Shown piece after piece: positions 1 to 7,946 of a stretch of DNA of 36,965 bases (its first letter is position 1; each line of letters begins with the position of its first letter). The stretch is from Deltaproteobacteria bacterium. Lineage in GTDB: Bacteria; Desulfobacterota; Desulfuromonadia; Geobacterales; Pseudopelobacteraceae. Under the pieces are notes generated by a model. That model ran no database searches and was not told where the DNA came from. It was given only the letters and a program-made list of their open reading frames with translations. The stretch is from contig JAFLLC010000228.1 in NCBI GenBank assembly GCA_019162745.1, positions 1 through 36,965 of the forward strand. Reading direction: 5' to 3'. A program made the translations under genes and the position numbers.

Positions 1-930
1 ACCGGCACAAACAGCGCCGGTATCTACGTAACCGAAGACACCGACATCACCGTAACCAACGTTGAAGTAATCGTAACCAACTTTAACGCCGACGCCACTA
101 GCACCGTAGTCACGGACATAAACCTGTCCGACCTTGTAACCGGCAACAATGGCAATATCGTTCTGGTCACCACCAATGGCAGCATCACCTTGATCGACGG
201 CATCGATGCAGACGGCACAGCCGTAAGCGCCAACGGCAGCGGCAACATCCTGCTTGACGCCAACACAACCGGCAGCATAATCGCCAACGCCGATATCCTC
301 AGCGGCAGCGGCCACATCACCCTGACCGCCGCCACCGGCATCACCTTAACCAGCGGCGTAGACGTAACCACCGCATCAACCGGCACCATCAGCCTCGACG
401 CCGAAGCCGGCGCAATCGTCATGGATGGCAGCGCAACCGCCACGGCCACTGGCAGCAGCCTGCGGCTCAACGCCTTCACCGACATAACCATCGGCAACGT
501 AACAGCCACCAACGTCAGCCTTGTCTCCGACAGCGGCGCAATAACCAACGCCACCGGCAGCAGTAAAAACGTCACTGCCACCAACCTGCGTCTGCAGTCT
601 GATGACGCCATCGGCAGCGCACTCAACCACATCACTACCAACGTAGCCACGATAACCGCACTATCCAGCGGCACCACCAGTGCCGGCATCTACATCACCG
701 AAGACGACAGCATCACCGTAAGCGGCGTCAGCGTCACGGTAACCGACTTCAACAGTAATGCCACGACCACCGGTGTCACCGACGCCATACAGAGCGATCT
801 GGTCAGCGGCACTAACGGCAACATCGTGCTTAACACCACCGCAGGCAGCATCACATTGAACGACGGCGACCTGAACGGTACAGCCGTAAGCGCCCATGGA
901 ACCGGCAACATCCTGCTGCAGGCCGCCGGA
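1..930 (+). repeat. Diverged tandem repeat of about 665 bp at the start of the visible adhesin
   Basis: Bases 1 to about 270 resemble about 667-930. Both encode SAGIYxTED, then a TxFNxxAT stretch, then GTAVSAxGxGNILL. The offset is 666 bp near the first motif (4 against 670) and 663 bp near the last (217 against 880), so small in-frame indels have accumulated. The copies are clearly older than the 843-bp pair. Confidence 0.7.
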
Positions 931-3900
931 GCAATAACCCAGAACAGCGCCATAGATAGCGGTAGCGGTCACATCAGTATCGCGACCGGTACCAGCTTCA
1001 CCCAGAAAGCGAACATCAGCACAACTGCCGATGGGACCATCGAAGTATTTGCTGGCAGCAGCATCGCCATGGACGACGGCGCCCTCACCAGCAGCGTCGG
1101 CAACATCCGCTACGCAGCCGCAACCACAATGACCATTGGCAGCCTCTCAACCAGCGGCAACATCAGCCTGAGCGGCACGGCGATCACCGACAGCGGCACA
1201 AATGAAATGGACATCACCGCAGCCACCCTGATGGTACGTGCTTCCACCAGTTTTGGAGCCAGTGACAACCACATCGAAACCACCATCGGCACACTCGCTG
1301 CCAACGTTGGCAGCGGCGGCCTGTTTGTCACGGAGAACACTGGAATCCTTGTCGACACCGTCTCTGCAATTACCGTCAATCGTATCGGTATGAGCGGTGC
1401 AATAGACACAACACCGACGGATGCAACCCTATCTGACCTGACGAGCGGCGGTACCCTTGTCCTTGTAGCCGGTGGCAACATCGACACCTCCATAACCAGC
1501 GGCGACATAACCGGTGCAGGTAACATCCTCCTGCAAACAACTGGAACCGGCAACAGCATCACCCTTGGCGGCACAACCGCAAGCACAGGCGGTAACATCA
1601 GCCTCAACAGCGCCGCCGCCATACACCAGAACAACAGCATCAGTACGGCAACAACCGGTAAAACCATCGACCTCCTTGCCGCCAGCGACATCCTCATGTC
1701 ACAAAACAGCATCACCAGCACCAATAACGGCGCCATCCGCCTTGAAAGCGGCGCCAGCATCACCATAACTGAACTCACCGCTGGCAGCGGCACCATAGCG
1801 ATTATCGCCGGAACCAGCATCAACGACATAAGCGGCGACACACAAACAGACATAACCGCCAACGGCCTGATCCTGACCGCCGGAACCGCCATAGGCAGCA
1901 GCGACAACCACCTTGAAACAGCCGTATCGAACCTGACCACCCGATCAACCAGCGGCGGCGCCTACATAACTGAAAGCGGCAGCCTCACCATCACCACCCT
2001 GATCATCACCGCCAACCGTGTAGACAGCAAAGGTGACACCTCCCTCACAACCGCCTACAGTCAGGAAGACCTGACGAGCGCCACAGACATAAACCTTATC
2101 GTCAGCGGCAGCATCAACGGCACGGGTGGCGACACAACAACAGACATAACCGCCACCACCCTGACCCTGACAACAGGGGCAGCCATAGGCGCCAGCGACA
2201 ACCACCTTGAAACCGCCGTCACCACCATCAGCGCCACCTCAGGAACCGCCACCTTCATCACCGAACGTGACGCCATCACCGTCACCGACCTGACAAGCGG
2301 AGCAGACCTTGTCCTCATCTCCGGCGGCAATCTGGGCACCAGCGGCACCATAACCGCCGCAGGCAACATCCTCCTGCAAACCAGCGGAACCAGCAACAAC
2401 ATCACCCTTGGCGGGCTCACCACCAGCGCAACTGGCAACATCAGCCTTAACAGCGCCGGAGCCATACAGCAGAACAACACCATCAGCACCACTGGCAGCA
2501 ACAAAACCATCGACCTCCTTGCCGCCAGTGACATCCTCATGTCACAAAGTAGCCTCATCAGCACGAATAACGGCGCCATCCGCCTTGAAAGCGGCAACAA
2601 CATCACCATAGCCGAACTGAATGCTGGCAGCGGCACCATAGCGATTATCGCCGGAACCAGCATCAACGACATAAGCGGCGACACACAAACAGACATAACC
2701 GCCAACGGCCTGATTCTGACCGCTGGAAACGCCATCGGCACAGGTGTCAACCACCTTGAAACCAACATCACAAAACTAAGCGGCACGAGCGGCAGCGGCG
2801 GCACCTTCATCACCCAAAGCGGCCCGCTCACCATAGACGCCATTACCCTCACAACAAACCGCGTCGGCATCACCGCAGCCACCACTGGAATTGAAACCGC
2901 CTCAAGCGACCTCTCCAGCAGCGGCAGCATCATCCTGCAAACCACAAACGGCAGCATCACCACCACCGCCGCCACCGGTGACATCACCGCCATCGGCAAC
3001 ATCCTCCTTGGCAGCGGAGAATCGACAGAAACCACCAATGCCGACATCATCTTAAACGGCAGCGTAACCGGCAGCACCATCACCCTGCTCTCAACAGACA
3101 ATATACTCCAGAACACCAGCGGCGACATCAGCGGCAGCGGCATCTACCTCAAAGCCGACGCCGCCATAACAATGGCAACCGGCGCACAGACCACCACCAG
3201 CAACGGCACAATCGTCTACGAAGCTACCACCGGCGACATAACCCTGGCCGAACTGAACGCCGGCACCACAACCGGCAAAATAGCCATCATCGCCACAACA
3301 GGAAACATCAAAGACACCCTTGACACCACCACCGGCATAACAACCCACGACCTGATACTGAAAGCCGGCAACGACATCGGCTCGCTTGACAACCCCATTG
3401 AAGTCCAGGCTGTCAACCTCTCCCACAAATCCGGCAGCGGCAAAACCTACATCGAAACCGGCGCCATCAACCTCAACGTTGCCGACATATCCATCCCCAC
3501 GCCGACAATACAAACTGACGGCACCATAAAAACAGACGTACCACCAATACAGAGTGACACAAGCGCCGACGGCGACATCACCCTCACCGCCACCACCGGC
3601 GACATAGTCATCAACGCCTGGGAAGGCGCCAGCGGCATGACCAAAGCCCACAACATCACCCTGATCGCAAAAACCGGCTCAATCATCATCAACTGCGGAA
3701 CCGCCACCCAGGGCATCGTTGCTACAGACAGCATCATTCTTGCCGCAGAAAACGGCTCAATAACAATCAACGGCAGCGCAAACTCCGCCGGAATGACCGC
3801 CGGCAACAACATTCTTATAAGCGCCGGAGAAACAAACGAAGATACCGCCGCCGACATCACCCTGAACACCTTTATAACCAGCACCGCCGGCAACATCAGC

Positions 3901-5403
3901 CTGCACGCCACAGACAATATTATTCAGACAGCAGACGGCGACCTAAGCGTAACCCTCCCCGGCACAACCATCGACGTACTCGCCGACATGGACATCACCA
4001 TGGCCGACGGCGCTCTAAGCGCCACAAACAACCAGAACATAAAATACGAAGCGGGCGGCGCCATCACCCTTGGCAGCCTGAACTCCGGCAGCGCCAACAT
4101 CTCGCTTACCTCCGGTGGCTCAATCCTTAACGGCAGCGCCACAGCCAGCAACCTCATTGCCAGCGGCCTCAGAATCAACGCCGGAACCGGAGCAGGCAGC
4201 GCCGACAACCACCTCAAAACAACAATCACAACCCTCACCGCCACCACCGGCAGTGGCGGACTCTACCTCACCGAAAGCACCGACATCATCATCGGTAATG
4301 TAACCGACATAACCATAAACCGTGTAGACACCAACGGTAGCCTGACTACCACCACTATCACTGACCTGGCACAGAACAGCCTTGCCAGCAGCGGCAACAT
4401 CTTCCTGCAAACCACCAGCGGCAGTATCACCACCGCCACCGCCACCGGCAATATAACCGCCACCGGCACCGTACAACTGCAAACCGGCGGCAGCGGCACC
4501 AACATCAACCAAAACGCGACCATTACCGCACACGACATAACTGCAGAAGCCGTCAACAACATCAACATGTCAACAACCGCCACAACAACAACCGCCAGCG
4601 GCGGTTCGGTCTATTACGGAGCCGGAACAAACATAAGCGCAGCAACCATAACCGCCGCGAGCGGCGTAATAACCCTTAACGTAGGAACCACCGGCCAAAT
4701 CACCGACGCCGGCAACGACGCCACTATTAACATAACCGCAAACGCACTCAACATAATTGGCCATGGTGTTGCCAACACCAGCGCAAAACCTGACGATCAA
4801 ACGATTGTCGCAATGCGCAGCCAAGCCATAGAAACAAAAGTAGACAGAGTCTTTGTGGCAAGTTATTCAGCTGCAGCGGCAAAACTGGATTACCAGATTG
4901 GCCAAAATATCAGCGGAATTCTGCGTGAGAACGACGGCTGGTCACTCCAGTTGGTTAATCAAGGTTTCATGGTCTCCACAAAGACCTTCAGCTCTTCGAT
5001 TGCTGCGCCATCGTTTGTGTTAACTACCGCTACAGCAAAGAGTGTAGACACCTGGCAATACACGAGAGATCTTGATTTCCAGCTCCTTGAACACCTGTCT
5101 GCAAAATCTGAAGCGGTCAGAAGTCAGCCGCAGTCATTGACTAGGATCGTACCGGTTGACCTGAGCCTGTTTAAGCAAACCGGTCGTGTTGCTGGGATCG
5201 AATCCCATACGACATACTTAGGTATTGCTGCCAATGCCAGCGCTGACCTGTATAACAACACAACGTTGAATGGCGATGTTCTGGCAATTGGCGGCAGTGG
5301 TATTATCCCAACATTTGGAACAGCTGCTTATGACCAGATGGTTGTAAAAAGTACCCATGAGCCGTTAATGTTTGAATATTGGATTGAGGAGATGATGTTC
5401 TGA
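1..5403 (+). CDS. Giant repetitive haemagglutinin/adhesin-like surface protein, C-terminal part (partial at the window edge)
   Basis: The reading frame is open from base 1, so the gene starts outside the window; about 1800 residues are visible. Residues 1 to about 1590 are low-complexity, rich in Thr, Ser, Gly, Ala, Ile and Asn, built from short beta-strand-like units (GNILLQ, GSITL, DITA) as in filamentous-haemagglutinin beta-helices. A recurring landmark, roughly AIGxSDNHLET followed 15-20 residues later by GGxYITE, appears about eight times, near nt 1, 610, 1255, 1890, 2180, 2735, 3375 and 4195. From about nt 4780 the last 205 residues are non-repetitive, use different codons and end in YWIEEMMF. 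This tail is a candidate secretion or anchoring module. No RTX nonapeptides, LPXTG motif or autotransporter barrel is seen. Inferred role: exported adhesin or matrix protein, probably the substrate of the export genes that follow. Exact family unknown. Confidence 0.8.
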   Translation, partial: TGTNSAGIYVTEDTDITVTNVEVIVTNFNADATSTVVTDINLSDLVTGNNGNIVLVTTNGSITLIDGIDADGTAVSANGSGNILLDANTTGSIIANADILSGSGHITLTAATGITLTSGVDVTTASTGTISLDAEAGAIVMDGSATATATGSSLRLNAFTDITIGNVTATNVSLVSDSGAITNATGSSKNVTATNLRLQSDDAIGSALNHITTNVATITALSSGTTSAGIYITEDDSITVSGVSVTVTDFNSNATTTGVTDAIQSDLVSGTNGNIVLNTTAGSITLNDGDLNGTAVSAHGTGNILLQAAGAITQNSAIDSGSGHISIATGTSFTQKANISTTADGTIEVFAGSSIAMDDGALTSSVGNIRYAAATTMTIGSLSTSGNISLSGTAITDSGTNEMDITAATLMVRASTSFGASDNHIETTIGTLAANVGSGGLFVTENTGILVDTVSAITVNRIGMSGAIDTTPTDATLSDLTSGGTLVLVAGGNIDTSITSGDITGAGNILLQTTGTGNSITLGGTTASTGGNISLNSAAAIHQNNSISTATTGKTIDLLAASDILMSQNSITSTNNGAIRLESGASITITELTAGSGTIAIIAGTSINDISGDTQTDITANGLILTAGTAIGSSDNHLETAVSNLTTRSTSGGAYITESGSLTITTLIITANRVDSKGDTSLTTAYSQEDLTSATDINLIVSGSINGTGGDTTTDITATTLTLTTGAAIGASDNHLETAVTTISATSGTATFITERDAITVTDLTSGADLVLISGGNLGTSGTITAAGNILLQTSGTSNNITLGGLTTSATGNISLNSAGAIQQNNTISTTGSNKTIDLLAASDILMSQSSLISTNNGAIRLESGNNITIAELNAGSGTIAIIAGTSINDISGDTQTDITANGLILTAGNAIGTGVNHLETNITKLSGTSGSGGTFITQSGPLTIDAITLTTNRVGITAATTGIETASSDLSSSGSIILQTTNGSITTTAATGDITAIGNILLGSGESTETTNADIILNGSVTGSTITLLSTDNILQNTSGDISGSGIYLKADAAITMATGAQTTTSNGTIVYEATTGDITLAELNAGTTTGKIAIIATTGNIKDTLDTTTGITTHDLILKAGNDIGSLDNPIEVQAVNLSHKSGSGKTYIETGAINLNVADISIPTPTIQTDGTIKTDVPPIQSDTSADGDITLTATTGDIVINAWEGASGMTKAHNITLIAKTGSIIINCGTATQGIVATDSIILAAENGSITINGSANSAGMTAGNNILISAGETNEDTAADITLNTFITSTAGNISLHATDNIIQTADGDLSVTLPGTTIDVLADMDITMADGALSATNNQNIKYEAGGAITLGSLNSGSANISLTSGGSILNGSATASNLIASGLRINAGTGAGSADNHLKTTITTLTATTGSGGLYLTESTDIIIGNVTDITINRVDTNGSLTTTTITDLAQNSLASSGNIFLQTTSGSITTATATGNITATGTVQLQTGGSGTNINQNATITAHDITAEAVNNINMSTTATTTTASGGSVYYGAGTNISAATITAASGVITLNVGTTGQITDAGNDATINITANALNIIGHGVANTSAKPDDQTIVAMRSQAIETKVDRVFVASYSAAAAKLDYQIGQNISGILRENDGWSLQLVNQGFMVSTKTFSSSIAAPSFVLTTATAKSVDTWQYTRDLDFQLLEHLSAKSEAVRSQPQSLTRIVPVDLSLFKQTGRVAGIESHTTYLGIAANASADLYNNTTLNGDVLAIGGSGIIPTFGTAAYDQMVVKSTHEPLMFEYWIEEMMF
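1440..1990 (+). repeat. Long direct repeat inside the adhesin, copy 1 (843-bp offset)
   Basis: This stretch aligns without gaps to 2283-2833 at an offset of exactly 843 bp (281 codons). Anchors at 1522/2365, 1660/2503 and 1780/2623 all give the same offset. Positions 1780-1871 and 2623-2714 are identical over 92 bp, whereas other parts differ by scattered substitutions. This shows a recent duplication or a gene-conversion patch within the adhesin. Confidence 0.85.
2283..2833 (+). repeat. Long direct repeat inside the adhesin, copy 2 (843-bp offset)
   Basis: Second copy of the unit described at 1440-1990. The identical 92-bp core is at 2623-2714. Both copies stay in frame, so the duplication lengthens the protein by whole structural units. 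Confidence 0.85.
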
Positions 5404-5453
5404 ACTGGAAATGCTTCTGCTAAATATGATACAATTTCTTTGCACTATCTACT

Positions 5454-5486
5454 ATGCAGGGGCGAAACAGGTATTCGCTCCTGCAT
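5454..5486 (+). terminator. Intergenic hairpin between the adhesin and tolC-like genes (terminator or processing stem)
   Basis: The arm ATGCAGGGGCGAA (5454-5466) pairs with TTCGCTCCTGCAT (5474-5486), giving a 13-bp stem with one G-U wobble and a 7-nt loop. It is followed by an AT-rich stretch but no clean U-run, so it may be a weak terminator, an attenuator or an mRNA-stabilising stem. It lies inside the 112-bp gap between the adhesin stop and the preferred tolC-like start. A weak -10-like TATGAT occurs at 5425-5430 without a convincing -35 box. Confidence 0.6.
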
Positions 5487-5515
5487 GTTATTTAAAAAAC
5501 TCCTGGAAGCAATAT

Positions 5516-7117
5516 ATGAAAAAAATGAAACTGGTTAATATTTTGTGGATTACGTTTCTTGTCGTGCCAGCTCTGTTTCAGGTGGCATATTGCACTGAAC
5601 AGACCGCTCCACAGAATCCGAAAGTGACGGATGTACACATAACGCTTCAAAAAATGGTGCATGAATCTGTAGTCAGGAATTCCAGCGCCATGAATGACTA
5701 CCTTCAGGCTAAAATGTCCAAGGAACAAGTTGTGGCAGAAGGTGGTGTTTTTGACACAGTTTTTCAAGCATTACTGCAAGCTAAAAGCACACATATGCAA
5801 AATGGGGCAGAAGATGCGGTTAACAGAAGGGCAAATGAATATTCCGATAGAACCGATAGTCTTGAAGTTGGTGTGAGTGGGCTTTACCAGTTAGGTACTC
5901 TTTGGGATTTTAAGTTTAATCAGAATAAAAGAAGCAGTTCTACCATTGATCAGTACACTTCCTATGATCATGAGTATGATAACAGTCTGAAATTGACTCT
6001 GACACAGCCGCTGTTAAAAGGATTTGGTTCAAAGTCTACAATGGCTAAAATAAACATTGCCGAATTGCAGAGCACTATTGATGCAGACAAATTTGAACAA
6101 AAACTGATGGAGCTGGTTGGCGTTACGGTTCAAGTGTATTGGAAATTGTACGGTGCCCAGCAGCTTTTTAACAGTTGGGAAAAGTCCGTAATTATTGCCG
6201 AAGAGGCTATAAAGGACCTTGAACTCAGGGTGCGGGCGGGCAAGATTGCCCAGACCGAGTATTTGGAAAATGTAAGTGCTGTGAGTATAAGAAAGTCTGA
6301 ATTCTATAACGCCAAAAGCAAAGTTAATGAAGCACAGAATCAGCTGCTTACGCTATTGAATATTTCCTTTGCCGATATAAAAAATGTTCAGCTACAGGCC
6401 ATAGACAATCCCTTTGAAGACTGTGGTATGTTGCAGGATGCGGAAAGCTATGTCAGTGCTTCTCTGAGTAAGTGGCCTGAATATAAAGTCGCCAGGAAAA
6501 AACTTGAAAAAGAAAAAGTACAGCTAGGATTTTTAGAAAATCAGTCGTTACCTCAACTGGATATTCTTGGCTCTTTTGGCACAACGAGTCTGGATAGGGC
6601 CTATGGTGATTCATTTCTTAACGTAACTGATGGCGGGTACCTGAACTGGACTGTCGGGTTAAAGTTTGTGTTTCCGTTCGCCAACTCACAGGCGACCAGC
6701 AACCTGAAAATTGCCAAAATGCGCACGAAGCAGGCAGAAATAGAACTTGATGCCTTTGTAAAAAGTTATGGTAATTCAATACATAGCAAGCTTAGTGAGG
6801 CCGGTAATTACCAGAGTCAGTTGCGGGATCTGGAAAGTGGTTTGCGTATAAAAACGGATCTGCTGGAAATAGAACGACAGAAATTGAAAGCAGGGCGTAC
6901 CAGCCTGAAAACAGTGCTTGATAAACAGGATGAGTATATTTCCTATCAACGCAGGGTGCTGAGTGGCGTTGTGAATTACAAACTTGCCGAAGCTTCGCTC
7001 GATATTGCGGCCGGTAAAATTTTATCAAAATATGGTGTTGATCCCCAAACATTGAACTATTCGGATGAGGTGCTTTCAGGCAGGATGGGTACCTTATTCG
7101 GTGAAAGGATAAAATGA
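5516..7117 (+). CDS. TolC-family outer-membrane efflux/secretion channel protein
   Basis: Predicted 533-residue outer-membrane channel of the TolC/OEP family, which forms the trans-periplasmic exit duct in type I secretion and efflux. The frame is open further upstream (a start at 5411 is possible), but I prefer ATG 5516: GGAAG lies 8 nt before it, and it gives a normal signal peptide (MKKMK followed by a hydrophobic LVNILWITFLVVPALF stretch). Family-like features are LTLTQPLLKGFG in the first half, long helical and coiled-coil stretches, QSLPQLDILGSFG, and VGLKFVFPFAN in the second half. Length is near the family norm. The stop overlaps the next start (ATGA, 7114-7117), so it is translationally coupled to the adaptor gene. 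It probably works with the downstream adaptors to export the adhesin. Confidence 0.85.
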   Translation: MKKMKLVNILWITFLVVPALFQVAYCTEQTAPQNPKVTDVHITLQKMVHESVVRNSSAMNDYLQAKMSKEQVVAEGGVFDTVFQALLQAKSTHMQNGAEDAVNRRANEYSDRTDSLEVGVSGLYQLGTLWDFKFNQNKRSSSTIDQYTSYDHEYDNSLKLTLTQPLLKGFGSKSTMAKINIAELQSTIDADKFEQKLMELVGVTVQVYWKLYGAQQLFNSWEKSVIIAEEAIKDLELRVRAGKIAQTEYLENVSAVSIRKSEFYNAKSKVNEAQNQLLTLLNISFADIKNVQLQAIDNPFEDCGMLQDAESYVSASLSKWPEYKVARKKLEKEKVQLGFLENQSLPQLDILGSFGTTSLDRAYGDSFLNVTDGGYLNWTVGLKFVFPFANSQATSNLKIAKMRTKQAEIELDAFVKSYGNSIHSKLSEAGNYQSQLRDLESGLRIKTDLLEIERQKLKAGRTSLKTVLDKQDEYISYQRRVLSGVVNYKLAEASLDIAAGKILSKYGVDPQTLNYSDEVLSGRMGTLFGERIK

Positions 7118-7917
7118 GAGTAATAGCGCAGGCTCTGTTTTTCGTACTGGTCTCAGGAATTGGCCAGGTGTACGCGTCGGCAACTTTTGAAGGGATAGTT
7201 AATCCGCTGTACGAGATTAAGCTGGCACTGCCGCTTGATGGGGTAGTTTCAAAGATATTCGTCAAGGAGGGTGATCATGTCGTAAAAGCGGCAAAACTTC
7301 TGAAACTTGATGATGCCTTGCAGAGTCTGGAGGTCACACGTCGTAAGGAGGTGTATGAGGATAACTCCGAACTGGATGCTAATAAAAAGAATATTGTGAT
7401 ATTAAAAGCGCTGCTTGATTCTTCACAAAAGCTCTTTGAAAGTACGGCATCAATAAGTCGCGATGAAGTGACTAATCTTGAAATGCAGTACCATACGTTA
7501 AATGGCAGGATAAATGTTGCAGACGCAAAGAAAAAGCAGGAGTTGATAGAGTACAATATCTCGCGGGAGGTGCTGGCCCGCTATATTTTATTAGCCCCGA
7601 TTGATGGCGTCGTGACCTCAGTCAGGATTAAGGAGGGTGAGTGGGCAAAAACCGGTGAGATGATGATCACCATTGTGGATAAGTCTGTCTGTGTTGTCGA
7701 TTTCAATATTGAAGAAAGATTCGTCAGGACTTTAAAAACGGGTAGAACAGTGTCACTGCGGGTGCGAGAGGGTGACACAATGACGCTGAAAAAAGGGAAA
7801 ATAGTTTTTGTTTCTTCCGTTGCCGATCGAGCCAGTGCTTTGGTCAAAGTAAAGGTGGAGTTTGAAAATAAAAACGGTACTGTTATTCCCGGCGTTATTG
7901 CCCAGATTTTATTTTAG
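7114..7917 (+). CDS. Periplasmic HlyD/RND-type membrane-fusion (adaptor) protein
   Basis: A 267-residue adaptor that would bridge an inner-membrane component to the TolC-like channel. It starts with a signal peptide (MRVIAQALFFVLVSGIGQVYASA) and no lipobox, so it should be soluble in the periplasm. A lipoyl/biotinyl-type half-motif (GVVSKIFVKEGDHV, about residues 39-52) precedes a helical hairpin (about 65-150). The second half-motif (APIDGVVTSVRIKEGEWAKTG) and a beta-barrel domain follow, as in the HlyD family. It is shorter than most adaptors and seems to lack a full membrane-proximal domain. It overlaps the preceding stop by 4 bp and is followed after 29 bp by another, larger adaptor. No inner-membrane pump is encoded beside it. 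Confidence 0.85.
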   Translation: MRVIAQALFFVLVSGIGQVYASATFEGIVNPLYEIKLALPLDGVVSKIFVKEGDHVVKAAKLLKLDDALQSLEVTRRKEVYEDNSELDANKKNIVILKALLDSSQKLFESTASISRDEVTNLEMQYHTLNGRINVADAKKKQELIEYNISREVLARYILLAPIDGVVTSVRIKEGEWAKTGEMMITIVDKSVCVVDFNIEERFVRTLKTGRTVSLRVREGDTMTLKKGKIVFVSSVADRASALVKVKVEFENKNGTVIPGVIAQILF

Positions 7918-7946
7918 ATACCGATTGATTTGATGAGGCAACTTCC

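Noticed and set aside
1110-3143. Long antisense open frames across the adhesin (for example 1110-1940 and 2061-3143, minus strand)
   Set aside because: They mirror the strongly biased NNC codons of the repeats, giving stop-free but compositionally absurd proteins rich in Val, Met, Leu and Pro. No ribosome sites or recognisable domains.
1-5403. Type I secretion of an RTX toxin-like protein
   Set aside because: No GGxGxDxxx calcium-binding nonapeptides in the visible protein and no ABC transporter in the cluster.
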